Positions 45,607-59,019 are shown, counted from the stretch's first letter. The stretch is DNA of 64,000 nt from Hemibagrus wyckioides (GCF_019097595.1 NC_080718.1:16871657-16935656); one strand, 5' to 3'. Program-made: numbers and translations. Notes: generated from the sequence alone by a model not told the origin.

Positions 45607-46099
45607 GCAGTTATCACCATAAGTCCAGTCTCCTGTACTGCTACAGTATACACACTGCCACCTCGCAGTCCAATCCATGCAGAAATACCCCCCAAACTTT
45701 CAGCCGAAACGCTTCAGCGACCTTCATAATAATAGGATTTGTTTGTTTCTCAACTCCACATGTGCGGTTATCCAGTGACAGCACTACTAATGCAACCCGA
45801 GACCGCAGACTGTTCTGTAGCAAATGCTTAAATTAGCATGTACATTCTTTAATAGCATATTTAATCTAAGTCAGTTCTACAGCACAGAAAACATCTTCCC
45901 TGAAAAAAAAAAATCAATTAACGGTAGCCAAACTATTTGTCCTTGCATGCTCCAGATGCAAATGAGTGTATATTATTAATTTCTCGCTGTCCAGCACGAC
46001 GAAGCCTGAGCAAACTTTTGCATTTCTCTTCTTTTCTTTTCTTTTTTTCTTTTTTTTTTAAATTAAGATCAAAGTCATATTAAGTTCATCCAGGTCTGT
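45607..46099. other. Non-coding sequence
   Basis: Pyrimidine-rich CTTTTCTTTTCT tract near 46030-46060. No gene. Confidence 0.45.
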
Positions 46100-46420
46100 G
46101 TAATCTGTAATTCAGAAGCCTGGAGCAACAACATTCTTTGAGTGCGGCATTGCTGCTGTCTTTAGATGTGGACGGCAGTAATTACCCAGCTGTTGCTGAG
46201 GCGTGATTGACATGTGTATTTGGCACAGTCCATGTGCACAATTCATGAGCTGCATACCAGCCATAATTAATTGATTCATATGCCTGTAAGCATTTTCTAA
46301 AATATTAACAAGATAAGATTAAAAAGGCAGTCAGAGCCGCCCGGGCTGGAGCGCGCTTTCGGCTGTGAGCCGCCGCAGCCCTGAATCGCTTATTGGTTAC
46401 AGAGGCTTTTTTATTTACAG
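46100..46420. promoter_or_regulatory. Candidate conserved regulatory element
   Basis: Non-repetitive, information-rich sequence with GTAATTAC, TGATTGACAT at 46204-46213 (one base from the Pbx-Meis composite TGATTGACAG), CCATAATTAATTGATTCATA and TAAGATTAAAAAGG. A GC-rich part at 46330-46380 follows. Conservation is not tested. Confidence 0.3.
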
Positions 46421-47880
46421 GAGGTGATGCTTGTCTTTGTACAGCTCGGTATCAGTATTTACTGTCCATTTGCACTGACAAAGGTGGATTTTTTTTTTTC
46501 CCCCTGCCTATTTGGTTAGGCATATTTTTTTTCTGCACCAGCCCTGTTTTTGACACCTGAGCACAGATACACACTCATTCAACATTCTCTTTTCAGTCCC
46601 AGTCTGCGTGTGAGTGAGCCCGAGTTTACATATTACATCCTGCTCTCCATAATGTCTGTGAATTAGCCCCAGATCTCTCCTCTTCCCCTTCCTTCACTTT
46701 CTCACACTCATACAAACACACACTATAGCAGTCAGCTTCTCTTCTCTATCAGATGGAATCATGGAGAGAGCGTCGGACGAGGCTGCCAGCTCCTGACAGC
46801 TAGTCACCTTGCAGGTCTCGCCGCTTGTGTCATGAATAAACATGGCTACCAGCGGTGCTGTGCTGGAAAAGCACGCTGGCGCAGGTAATGGCCTTTTCGA
46901 GCCGTGAGAGCACCCTTCTCCTCCCCGGCTTAGCAACATCCACAGTGAGCCGTGCTTATTAAAGCCAGAGAATATCACAGCTGCCGTGACTTACAGTGTG
47001 GAGAATCTGCTCTCCGGCTCCCGCTTTGCTGCTTGACTTTATCACGGCAGCAGAAGTGCTGATGTTATTGTGCACTCACTCAATCTGAACAGTATGTGAG
47101 CACTTATTTAACCCTCATGTTCTGTTTGCTGCTTAGCAGGGTTGACCCGGCGCAGCTCTTTTGGATTTATCGGATTTATCACCATACAGCTGATTCGCAG
47201 AAGATTTGGTCCTGATGTGCGTTGTTAGGAATAAAACACATTCAGGGAAACACGTTCACGCCTCGTGGATAGAGAGCGACAAAAACAAAGACATCCTTAA
47301 TAGCCCGGATTTCTAAACAGCTGTCACTAATATTAAATACTTAATAATTATTACTTATTATTATTAAATACTTATGCTGCTGTAAATGGCCTGAACACCT
47401 ATCAAAAAGTTTTAGAGTTAAAAAAAAATATCTGTATCAAATCTGTATTGGATCTATTTTCCAATTAAAAGAAAAGATTATGACACAATATGTTAAATAT
47501 TTCAGGTTAACCATTCCACCATTGCAGTTATTTCTGTGAAAGACTTCCTGTTTGAAGTTCTGAATAGTTGTAGATCGTACCTTTCTAGCAGCTGCGTTAT
47601 CGTGAATAAATGAACAACACGCTGCGTACAGTCACAGGTCTTACTTAGAATAGGCAAAATTATGCTACTGCAATTTCCTCCGAAAAGTAAAAAGTAAAGG
47701 CTTCTCTTGCTAACAGCATAAATTTGTAAATATGAGACGGTGAATACAGCTAGCCGTGTCAAAACATTCATTCTCAAGCACTCGAGCTGTTTGCATTTGC
47801 TTTTGCTCCGCTGCTCAGGTTGATGTAATTATCTGTCAATCTCGCTAACTACATCATTGTGTAAATAGGAGCCCTGTTAC
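46421..47880. other. Non-coding stretch, no gene seen
   Basis: T run near 46491. TTTAACCCTCATGTTCTG with GGGTTGACCC at about 47106-47153 may be a scrap of the same repeat type as 49878. Open frames under 95 codons. Confidence 0.4.
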
Positions 47881-47905
47881 TGTAAAAAAAAAAGGGGGGG
47901 GGAGG
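47881..47905. repeat. A-run to G-run
   Basis: GTAAAAAAAAAAA followed by eight or nine G. Confidence 0.9.
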
Positions 47906-49710
47906 TTAAACAAATCAGGCCTGGAGTGAAGTTGACAAAACTGGATTTTTTTCTTTTACTCCAAGGAAGCTATTAGATCTTTCATAGCGTAAACAATGCA
48001 GCGCTTTCCTCTTAGGACAGTACAGCCTTCAGTGATGGAGCTTTTTCTGAAATATCTGTTTGCATTAGTGTATAAGCACAGCAGACATTTGCACGTCTTA
48101 TTCCTATTTGCTCTGTCTCATCGATACAAACCGAGGACTAATTTTTAATGCGTTGTTTGATGTATGAAAGTGTCTCTTCTTGAAGCACATGCCTGAATCC
48201 ATCCTCGGGCTATGCTCACCAATCTAGTGGACTTCAGACTGAGTGCATTTGAACTTCTAAGAAGCCCACAGCACATGCGCTCTCACTTTTAATTAAAAGT
48301 TAGAAATCATGTCATTACAATGATTAAAGTCAAAACGCAACTTTGGAGAAATTAAAATGTGGCAATCGAAGACGAGAATCGAAATCAAACCACTTATTTT
48401 GTCCAGCAAATGAGTTACCTTGTCTGACTGCTCCGAGTTTCTCTAATGGCCGCGCCCATTAGCAAGGCACATCGGCACAGATACAGGGATTAATCATGCT
48501 TTTATTCCTGATGGCTGCAGAAAAGCTAGACTTCATAAGATTGAGATAAATGGTGATTAACTAGCATTCTCAGCTCATTCTTTTAAGAAATGTTTTTACT
48601 TTAAGGATTGAAGCCTCTGAGTCTAAGCGGACCATCTGTCTTTTATTGTTGGCATTCCGCTCACTTTGGTGTCCAGTCACCTGAAAAACATTTCTGTTTC
48701 TATTTGTATCAATTATCTCAATAAAAATACCCGCTACTCCCTTGTAGCAAATTATACAGCAGTGAGGAGAGAGAATACACGTGTGTTTTCCTCGCTAAAG
48801 CAATACCAACTAAGGTTAGCGCAGATTAGTTTAGCATACTGTTATGGTTTTTTTTTTTTTTTTTTTTTGCCTTCCTGTGCCGCGTGAGAGGACATGCTGA
48901 GCGACCGTGTCTGTGGGAAATGAAAAGCAAGAGCTGAAGCCTTTCATTGTAGGCTGCTAAGAGATATGGTGTGTTTCCATGTGCTATGTCTTCCTCCTCA
49001 CACGTGTGCTATCTCGCACATTCTCGCCATCTTGGAAAATTTCAGGCAATTTTCTCCCCCGCTGCTGGCCGGCTTTCACATCATTTCGCCCAATATGGCT
49101 GGCTCCTGGCTGAATAGTACACAACTATTGATGGTATTAGGTTTGTAAAGGCCCTCATTGTCCACAGCTTTAAATGGAGAGACAGACTTTAGGTGATTTT
49201 GGGGGGAAAAGAAACAGAAAAGAAGGAGTGTGTATTTGCCTTTCCTACAGGCAGTTTGAGTGAGCCGTGCAGACGGCGAGTCATTTTAGATAAGTCAAGC
49301 AAGGGAAGAAAAAAACAAGCAGTTTATGCTATATTTGAAGCAGCGTGATTAGTAGTGGTGCTGTCCTCAGACACGCCGGACATCTCTCTCTCGCTCTCTC
49401 TCTCTCTCTTTCAGACTGCTCCATCAATCCGGCTTTGTCACATGGGAACTGATACCTCCTCTATGTCAGAGTTCTGTTTACAGATTCATTTGGCTTCTTA
49501 ATCATATTCAGGAAAAATCCACAGGACAGATTTCTCTACAGATACTCTCAGGCTGGCAGCACTTATTGAAATCGATATCAGTTTTTTTTTTTTTCCACTT
49601 AGCTTGCATAAGTGATCTGCATGATGATCGTTCATCCTAAAACTCTAGTCTAGGTGATAGACACGCTGTTGCTGGAGCTGCCGTCTGTGGTGTGGTGATA
49701 CCTGAGGAAG
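47906..49710. other. Non-coding stretch, partly CNE-like
   Basis: No gene. T runs at 48849-48868 and 49581-49594, a CT tract at 49385-49410. The part 48440-48560 (GGCCGCGCCCATTAGC, GGGATTAATCATGC) looks non-repetitive and possibly regulatory. Confidence 0.4.
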
Positions 49711-49780
49711 ATCAGTTCAATTTCATTTATGTCGCATTTTAAAAACGCACAAAGCAGCTTTATAGAAATATATACATTTA
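49711..49780 (-). repeat. Dispersed repeat 3' tail (minus)
   Basis: AGTTCAATTTCATTTATGTC, then AAAGCAGCTTTATAGAAATA, matches the layout of the copies at 15.3 and 25.1 kb. Confidence 0.5.
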
Positions 49781-49873
49781 GCACGAATAAATGTATCAAC
49801 ATATCAGTCAGTATTAAGGCTGGACAGTTTGAAGATGTCATTTAGATCCTATTATACATCTGTGTATTGTTCT
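49781..49873. other. Non-coding sequence
   Basis: Nothing recognised. Confidence 0.4.
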
Positions 49874-50100
49874 ATATTTTAACCCTCCTATTACCCTTGG
49901 GGTCAGTTCGACTCCATTCATTATTTAACGTCTCTAAATACATGATTCACATATTATTTTGCTTCATAATTAATGACTTTTCTTAATTGAATGGGGATAA
50001 CTAGGTAAACTAGTTAAAAAATGATCATGATGATATGTGGCATCACTGTTCTGTGGGATCAGTTTGACCCCAGGCTGTTTTAAATGTATAAAACATATAA
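49874..50100 (+). repeat. GGGGTCA-type non-autonomous element fragment
   Basis: TTTTAACCCTCCTATTACCC, then TTGGGGTCAGTTCGACTCC, and further on GTGGGATCAGTTTGACCCCA. These near-palindromic GGGTCA...TGACCC blocks and the TTAACCCTCC edge recall a fish element with TTAA target sites; the right end is not found. Confidence 0.45.
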
Positions 50101-50397
50101 GAAAAATAAAAATGTACATACTTTTGGATATTATTGAGGTCACTAACATATACTATATAATTTTATAATCTTCAAGAACGTCCCTCTGCTTTTAAAGCCC
50201 TAACCTCACATATCCATACCTGTAGTATTACGAGATCCACTGAGACTTCACACGACATGAGGGAGAGGAAAACATCATTTCCACAGGAACAGTGATATAT
50301 AAGTTATATATCAATGATATGTATTGATATATATGATATGTCTCTTTCTTTTATGTCATAATCTCAGTGGAAGAGAAGACACATGCTATAAAGCAGA
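50101..50397. other. Non-coding, AT-rich
   Basis: Alternating ATATAT/TGATAT text at 50290-50340. No gene. Confidence 0.45.
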
Positions 50398-50423
50398 GTG
50401 TGTGTGTGTGTGTGTGTGTGTGG
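50398..50423. repeat. (GT)n microsatellite
   Basis: Pure GT tract of about 24 bases. Confidence 0.95.
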
Positions 50424-52927
50424 GTCGGGACACCTGCCCCCTCCCAGTTGAGGCATCTTCATAATTTACTGTTTTCTTAATCACTCACAATGGGCTTTTA
50501 AGAAAACAATTGCATAATGACCGTGCTCTGTATCAGATTCGAAGTGCTCGTTAGAGCCTCATAAACTCATGTGCTGTGCACTCAGGCTCTGAGATGGGCA
50601 GTGAGCTCCATTTTGGGAAGCGAGACACACACAGAGAGGTCTTCTGTACTTCCTAGCATCGCTGGTCTAGAGGATATGTACACACATTGATTGAACTGTG
50701 AACAATGCGACTAAATCCGCTCTGAAAGTAACAGGGCTTCGATAGGTTCTTTAGTGGCCGCTTTCTACAGGGTATACTTTTTAATGCTTTGTCTGAACGC
50801 TTGAGTGATAGTCAGGACTGATTCTGGACTCGTTTGCAAAGTGTTAGGAAGGAGGATAATCTGCTATTTAATCAGCTTTTTTTTTCTTTAAAAACCAATT
50901 TTCAAGCAGTAAACAGGAAAATCAGAAACGAAGCACCGGTTTTTGAATGTTGCTGTGAAGGAATACCTGCAGACCAGAGGCTGTTCTTGTATAAGAAGAT
51001 GTTTGGCCATGCTCAGTGCAAAAGTGAACTAATTACAGAGATCTGATGTGTATTACAGTTCGCAGAAATCTAATCAAATTTCACACTTTTCCTTATTTCT
51101 CCTCATCTTATTTCCTGCTTGTATGAATTTACCCTGTTCATCATAGTGCTGTAAGATGCGTTACTGTAAGTTGTCCTCCAGCTCAGACTGTCTTGAGTGA
51201 TAGCTCTCCATCACTGGGATATTGAACTGGTCAGAAAAGCAATAACGCCACATTGGTACAGAGCAGAGCTCCTCCTTAGCCAGCAATATCCTCTGTGGCA
51301 GCAGTATGATAATAGTATAGATGATATTGTAGGGTCAGTGACAGAGGCGTTGATGTGTTAACAATACGAATTCTGATTAGAGTTCACGTCATTTCTGTGT
51401 CTCTGCACCGTTATCGCGGAAGCCTGAACCAGGACACCGCCACATGTGCAACAACTTTGGTCCAACAACAGAACACGAGGTAAACACATACTAAGGGAAG
51501 CGAACGTGCTACTCAGCTAAATAAAGATCAGTGTGTGAAAGTATTGTAAATCGAAAAGTGTGCACTTGTGCAGAATGTTCTTCCGTCAGCAGAAACCCAC
51601 AGCGCGCTCTGATCCAGTGTATCAGGGTTAATTCTTACACAGTGCTTCTGTGCAAACTTACCATGACCGCTGCCTACACAGAGAGAGAAAATGCAGGTGG
51701 GAGCAATATCCGAGACATATGGAACATCAGAGGCAGGCCTAATCTGGAAAAAGAACAGCCGTTAAACAAGCCAACTTCAATAACAAGTTGTCCAGGGCGC
51801 ATTTTTCATGATTATTGTTGTTGTGGAGCAGGTCATTGCAGCTCAGGCTGAAAAACTGTGATGATAAAACACTCCCTCTCTCTCTTCCTCCCTCTCCCTT
51901 TCGCTCTTTTGTTGTTTTCCTAAACAATGATTATCATCAGCAGCACTAGGACACCAGCCTGAAGTCGGAGCATGTTCCAAATCAGGGCAATCTGAGGGAA
52001 GCTCTGCATTGAGCATCAATTATTTAGCTTCTGTTGCTTTGTACAAACAAGCTCCCCTGGTGGAGAGACGGGTGCCTCTCCACAGCCAATTACTTCCAAA
52101 TGTTCCTCTCATTTATTATTGAGCGAGGAAGTCTCGTACAGGTTGCTGCGTGCCTGACCCACCATGGAGTCCATTGTGCAGTGCTTTGATCAGGACAACA
52201 CTGTCTGGTGTGGGACGTGGGGTGCGCTATACCTGCTACACTGCCCCGGTCTTAACGCGCTAGCATGGGGAAGATTAGGGCACCAGGGTTATGGTTGCTC
52301 CATGGGTCTCACTAGTGCAACAAACCATGTTGGATAATTAGAGCGTTAGTACTGTGGGGGGTTTGCTTCCCAACATGCCCTTCTACTAGACATAGGGCTT
52401 TCCTCATGCTCCTGCGACTTCCTGTGCTGTTGTTTTCTGAACAATGCTGCAGAACCATAGGAGGTGAGCATGAACCACATAACTAGGGTTTGTTTGATTA
52501 TGACTTGCGAGCTCTTGCATTGCATGTTGCTTTAGCATGAATTTGGCAGTTTCTTGTGATAGTCTTAATAACACAACCTGTTTAACCGGCGCTGTCACAC
52601 TTCACGGTTGAGACGTGTTTTTTATATTCACTTTTAATTAGGCCTGTCTGGTCAGCAAACACAAATGATGCCAGTCAAAATTTCTGCTTAAAAAGCTCTG
52701 GAGGTTGACTCTATCCAGCGAACAAAGAGCTGTTTTTCCCTCACTGATTATACGTGTCACAACTTCTACCATATGTGCCATACATGTCACAATATCTCCA
52801 CATCCTTTAATCATTAAACATATAATTATCAGAGTGTAATTGTTATGACTTTTTATACAACTAAAATGGATTCAAATTTGGTGCTACATGGGAAGATGTG
52901 GCTGTCGGGCTAGATGGGAGGGGGGAG
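50424..52927. other. Non-coding stretch, no gene seen
   Basis: Open frames reach 106 codons (51531-51851) without recognised domains. Nothing repeat-like stands out. Confidence 0.4.
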
Positions 52928-53105
52928 TAGAGGGAGAGAGAGAGAGAGAGAGAGGGAGGGAACCATCTCATTCTCTGTCTCTCCTGCTTTGGCCAGAGGC
53001 CAGGAAAAGAGGAGTGAGCTGTCTAACGGATTTGGGGTGTGTGTATATATGTCTGTGTGTGTGTGTGTGTGTGTGTGTAAGAAAGAGAGAGAGTGAGAGA
53101 GAGAC
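52928..53105. repeat. GA and GT microsatellites
   Basis: GA tract at 52932-52954, GT tract at about 53053-53078, then GA-rich text to 53105. Open frames on both strands here are shadows. Confidence 0.9.
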
Positions 53106-55040
53106 TGAGGAAAAGGGGGTGGGGGTGTACAGGAGGAGATGTGTTGAGTGCAAGCCTTGGCTCAAGTAATTGTGTGGCTCCCAGGTGATGGAGGCTTTTA
53201 TGCCATTAACCGTGTCTGTCCTGCCGCCGAGCGTGCCAGCTCTTTAACGAGCCAGTGCTGCTAATTTCGGAGCTAATACTGAGTCGTTCCACCTCGCCGG
53301 GCCGCCCACTGCAGGTGCTGCTGGGATGGACAGAGTGAGAACGTGAGAAATGGAGAAACAGAGAGAGTTAGATTGAGAGAGATGAGTGTACCTTTGCTTG
53401 TCAGGGATTTTTCTCTCTTTCCCATGATTGAGCTATAGTCCATATTTAGAGAGAAGACGCTGCGGCTCTCTGCCTTCACACTGCCTCTGTGATGAGTTTT
53501 GCTGTGTCTGTACCCCTAGCCTAGTTGTGGTGTACTGAGGGCAGCTTTATGAGGCGCTGAGTGAAGTGTGAAACCTCTCTGAGGGGGTGGGATCTATTTA
53601 ATGTGTCTAATGTTCAAGAGGGAAGACTGTACAGGGAGGTTGTGTCATGTTCCAAACCATTGCGGCTGAGTTGTTGGTTGTGTTCGGTTATTAGTCTCTT
53701 GGAACATTTCCAGCCTGGACTTAGTCCTTTCTGTCTGTTTCTCTTTAACTTGGTGTCTGGGGAAAGATTTGGAGACCCGCGTAGTCCATCAATACACACA
53801 GCCTGGAGGTGTGGAGTGAGTAATTGAACATTGCATCAGAGCTGAGCTCGTCCTCGTTTTCTAATTCTTGCTACAGACTCTGGTATTTTTCATCACTAAA
53901 CGTAGCCAAGGACCACCTACTTTCACCGAAAGAGGATGTTTGGCTGACATTGCAAATGACCAAACAACAATCAACTGATTAAATCTTGTTCTGAACAGCT
54001 CTTTGTGTCATGGTTCAAAAGTTTGTGAACTGCTGAATGAAAGTGTGTGTACAGGGAGCCAATCAGATTATACCCTTCAAGATTTTCGCAACTCGCTAAG
54101 ATATCAGAGTCTGACCTATAGGCAGAGCGTCCGAAACCGGTATTAAGCAGAACTTATTCCATGCAAAGCAGTTTCTGCTTCCTATAAAGTGTTTATATAT
54201 TTCGATGGATATTCACGGCCTCCTTGTATTAACAAATGCACCATTATATCCCAGCGTGTAATTCATGTCCAGCCTCCGTTGGCTTGATGCCTTAGGTGAG
54301 AGGCAGTAAACCAGATTTGGCACACTGCTCTTCTGTACTGCTATAACACAAAGGGAGGGGGTGGTTTGTGTTAGCAATTCGGCTTTTCAGGCATCACTCT
54401 CGCCATGTAATCGCATTGCGTCTGGCTTACCTGTGCCGCCCCCAATGGGTTTATTCACGGCTAACGGGATTTGGTGTGCTGCAGAGCTCCACAGAAGCAC
54501 GCCGCTGCCTCAGCTCTCCACCGGGCTCATAATTACACACTGACAGGACATCAGTAGTGACAAACCCTCCCTCTGAACACATGAACGAGGACTCACATCC
54601 ACCTAGCGTATGACACAAACACATGCCAGAGCTTTATACTAATCGACTTGCCTGGGCAAGTTGCATTGTTAATGTTGTTTTGTTTTATTTTTTGTTTTCT
54701 ACTGGCATTACAGAAGTGAGATACATGATCGCTAGCAGCCTAATGTGACTTATAGAGGAAATTTATATAGGGCCATGTTGAGGAAATATATTCCAAGGTT
54801 TGATAGTGAAGTATCCTGATTCTTCATTTCCCTATTTTTTTTTTCCTGAGCAGTTTAAGCACTGACCTTTTAAAAGCAAATGCTTTAGGGCTTAAAATAA
54901 GAAGCCTGCATGTGAAAACCTACTAATGAAGACACCAGGTGAAATGAAAAACTGATTCTAAGCCTGGACCCAACCCCCTAAAATCTACAGAATGAAGCAG
55001 AACGGAGCAGTAAAAGGCGTACATGTTGTCTGCATGTCTC
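53106..55040. other. Non-coding stretch, no gene seen
   Basis: Includes GGGGGTGGGGGTG at 53116-53128. Open frames under 90 codons. Confidence 0.4.
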
Positions 55041-55070
55041 AGCTGGTGTGTGTGTGTGTGTGTATGTATG
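55041..55070. repeat. (GT)n microsatellite
   Basis: Short GT tract followed by ATGTATGGTGTATATG. Confidence 0.9.
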
Positions 55071-55589
55071 GTGTATATGGGTGCGAAAACAGCATCTCCT
55101 ATGGGGAAATAGGAAGCACTATATGGATTTTTCCGTAATAAAACCTGGACTGACTTTTGTCTTTGGAGCAGTTTCACTCTTCCTAGGCAAGCTGCTAGAT
55201 ACATTTGAAACAATTCCTAGAGGGAGATTGGACCATTTCTCAAAAAGAACAAACTCGCTATGATATGGAGCAGTTGGGAGCTGGCATTCTGACTTCCTCC
55301 GAAGAAAAATGTATCCAGATGTAGAATATAGAGTAAAAGAGACCTCAAGACACCATTATTGGCTTTTTTTTTCCTCGTGTACTCTACGTTTGAAGATTTG
55401 TTTTCTCACTCAGTGAGGTCATATTTTTTTACACAACACATCACAAGGTTTTTTTTCTCCGTTCATTTCAGACTTGCTGTCTACTGCTTAGACAACAAGC
55501 TATTTATCTTTAGTCCTAAATGCCAGAGTTAACAAAAAACACTGCTTCATCACAGCACACCAGTTCTATCTGTCCTCTTATGCATACGT
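55071..55589. other. Non-coding sequence
   Basis: T runs near 55364 and 55450. No gene. Confidence 0.45.
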
Positions 55590-55700
55590 GAGCTCGCTGA
55601 TACACACACAATTGGCTAGTGTCAATATGATTGACAGGAGAGAGAGGGAGAGAGAGTGTGCCCCCTCCCATACAGCGAGCAAGGCCACACCCACCAAACC
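55590..55700 (+). repeat. Dispersed repeat, copy 2 of a pair
   Basis: ATTGGCTAGTGTCAATATGA, TTGACAGGAGAGAGAGGGAG and CCCTCCCATACAGCGAGC align with the 45.24-45.44-kb copy. It contains an exact TGATTGACAG, which here is repeat-borne. Confidence 0.6.
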
Positions 55701-58053
55701 TCAGAATAATATTTTTCTTTTAGACCATTTAGGATGCTGATGATATACTGATTTCAGATCTTGCAGTATTGTCTGATGCTTGATATTGAAATCCTTTTAT
55801 TAACCAAGCTTGCTATCTATGTCAGTCAACCAAATATAACTGATTGTAGTCCAACAGGTCAGTATTGAGTATCTATACGTCTCTAATTGTCAGTAACAGT
55901 GCTATGGAATACACCTGATTTGAGGCATTTCAGGATATGACCCATATTTTCCTGGCCATTTCTTTATTTGGTCCACTCTCTGTATGGCCACTGTAAGGTC
56001 AAGATTTGACAGATCTCTCCTTCTCTGAAGCTCTGACATCACTTTCACTTTGTACATGTACCACAGTGACCTTTTCATCTGACAGCCTCTCTTTTGTCTG
56101 GCCAATCTGCTCGCCTCGATGCTCTTAACAGCCAATCGCACACACTACAGGTTCAGAGACACCATGCACACTTCTACAGCCTTCAGAAGTCATTGAGACA
56201 TTATATCTGATCAGACATGCACTACAGACCAGAGCTACACTAACACCATGTGACACAATAATCAGTAAGCAGATTCGTGTTTGTGGTAATTACTCTGTTT
56301 CTTTCACAGGCTCGGAGGTCAGTACACATAAACGACATGCTCCTTTCTTCTGAATCACAGTGTGATCTTATAGCAGAAGAAGATCTGACTATAGTATAGT
56401 TGTAGTAAAATATTTGCAGGGTTGTATGAAGGTGCAGGACGTACTGTTCCTCATAGCTCCAGGATACCTGGGGTGATACTGAGCTTTGCCTTTTGTCTAT
56501 GTGGAGTTTCACAGGTGTCCATGTATGTTTTCTTCAGATTCTCTGGTTTTCAGGAACAGGAACAGTAAATCAGCAGTCATACATTTTTGCTTTAGTGAGT
56601 GATAATAGACAAAATGAACAAAAAAGAAACATCCCATGATACCTTGCTGCCAAAGTAATCCCATGAGCATCTTAGAAGGTTAAAGCTATGACGGTAAACA
56701 AACAGCTGTGTGGCAGCTGTATGTATACATCCAACTGTTGCCAAGACATTGTTTTCTCATTAGTCTGGATTTAACTATGCTTGCCAAATAAATCCAAATA
56801 ACTCCTTTTACACAACTTCTCCCATTCCACTGTAGCGATGCCGTAATTTCCCCGACTGGTTGTTGACAGACGTGCTTATTGCGATACAAAGCATAGCAAA
56901 GGATCCATGTAAAAATCGACCAGATGGAGTTATCTCAGTGGGCAGAATACTGTGCTGACATTTGATTCAGACATGACCACATGCCTTCCTGCTTCTGTAC
57001 ACCGCATGAGTAGGTAGCGTTACATTTTAGACACAGTCACAGAGCAGGTTTGTGTCTGGGTACTTTTTTATGCATGAAGGTTATTATTTGGAAAGTCACC
57101 AATCTCTCGTCCAGACAGCTCAGTCGCTTGGATCTCATTACGAGCAATGTGTGCATAGTGATATTTCTCTTCTCTGATAACACGAAAACGTGTGGGATTT
57201 AAAAAGTCGCCAGACGATTCCTCACTTTGCCGAAGGACAGCGTGAAGGTTAGGAAGCAGAAGAGGTTTTACGGTCATGACATGATGTTAGTAAGAGTTCT
57301 AGACATCATTTGTTTGTTATTACTGAATTTGCGCCCGGCGTTGGGATGCATGTTGTACCAATTGCCACTGCTGTCTCTTCTCTTCTACAATGTGGATATA
57401 ATAAACGGTGTAACATTAATTTCAGCCACCTTTCCAAGTGTACAGCTGTGGCTTTCCTATTTTTCTAGGCTCTTCACCAAAACAAAAGAGACACAAAATT
57501 GCTTTCAGCCAGGAGAGCCTGCTATGTGTAAGCATTCAGTAAATTGTATTCAGAGCTGTTGGAGAGTATATGCCACTAAACTATTGGGGAAGACAAGAGG
57601 ACAATTTATTCCCAATGTGGCCTTCTGGAGAGCCTTCAGCTGAGCTTATAGCACCAGTACAACACCAGAAAGAGAGAGAGAGAGAGGGTAAAATAGGGAT
57701 ATTTTTCAGCCATAAAGAAGGATTATTCACCACCAGCAGGGCTTTTGCATAATGTGTTGCTGTTATTTTTCAAATTGACCTCATGATTGTAGTCATAATC
57801 AATATATACCACAGGCAGGCTGATTAAGGCTCCTTGTTCTCCTCCCTTTCCTCATCTTTATTTTACCCCCATTGTGTTTCAGCAGGTTCTGCTTTTAATA
57901 GCCTCAGCCCCACAGCGAGAGGCTGAACAACAACACAGAGCCGAGGCTCATTCAGCCCCCTTTAGCTTATTGTTTGCTTTCCTTCTTATGTTAGAAGGTG
58001 AATTACATGTATGTAAAGCAAAACAACTGACTTACTGATGTGGATCTGTAGCT

Positions 58054-58056
<3 letters not shown>
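55701..58056. other. Non-coding stretch, no gene seen
   Basis: The longest open frame not over a repeat, 138 codons at 57227-57643, is hydrophobic at codons 20-55 but has no recognised domain, and no splice or promoter context supports it. GA tract at 57670-57687. Confidence 0.4.

Positions 58057-58087
<31 letters not shown>
58057..58087. repeat. (GT)n microsatellite
   Basis: Pure GT tract of about 30 bases. Confidence 0.95.
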
Positions 58088-58088
<1 letters not shown>

Positions 58089-59019
58089 TCAGCAATGAAT
58101 GAGGATTACATTCGTGTGTGTGTATTTGAACAAATAAGAATAATGTATGATGTGTTTTATTCGTTTAACATTTTATGTTGTTTTCATTATGTGTATTAAG
58201 ATGAACGCACACACTCTGGGTCCCACTTTTCATAGCCCACATAAAGCATTCAGCAAAACTGACGTAAACCTACCAAAACATTTATAAAGTCTAATTCTGG
58301 TAAACCTAAGCAGATGTAAAGGCTTTTTCTTTTCTATGTCATGTGACAGAGTTTCAGGGGAACATTACCTGGTGTGAGACTTTTTCAAGCTGACTTGTAT
58401 TCGAACCACGTGACAGCCGATGCTGCAGCTCAGTTCACTTCTGCTGTAATGGAAACATGTGATATAGCTTTCCAATTGAAAAATGATCATTTTTGAAAAA
58501 ATTCTAAAAAAAACTGGTCACTCAGTGGTAATAAGAGTGACATGAAAAGCTCCTGTAGAACATTGTTCTACAGTCAGTGACAGTTATTACACTGTAAAAG
58601 CAGAGTTCTGTGTATTTTCTCTGCCATATACAAATACTGCATCTCTTCTTTCTGCTTCTAGGATTTTATAAAGCGTCATAAAACAGACTTACATATTTCT
58701 TTTACTCCTTTATCTCTTGATTTATATGTTATGATGTCGTAGTAACATTGATATTTTGTGTAGTTAAATATTAAAAGTGAGCTCGATTTAAAAATAAAGC
58801 GCAGTTCAGGCAGTTATGTGAGTTATGCTTGTGTGAAGCAGCGATTAATGCGAGAATTACGACTACTGTAGGGCGATTGATCCAGCAATATTGTACACAG
58901 AGAGTATACTACACTTGGCATCTTCTTATTCCTTTTATCATCAACATATTCATCTTTTTGTTTTGTACTTTTTTTTAATTGTCTGTTACATTTATGTTAG
59001 GTTGTATTAAATTTGTTGT
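58088..59019. other. Non-coding stretch, no gene seen
   Basis: AT-rich; no recognisable feature. Confidence 0.45.

Noticed and set aside
55628..55640. Exact Pbx-Meis-like TGATTGACAG as regulatory site
   Set aside because: It is part of a dispersed repeat copy whose partner at 45.3 kb lacks the exact motif, so chance is likely.
57227..57643. Open frame of 138 codons with a hydrophobic stretch
   Set aside because: The hydrophobic part could be a membrane segment, but the frame lacks any family resemblance or gene context.
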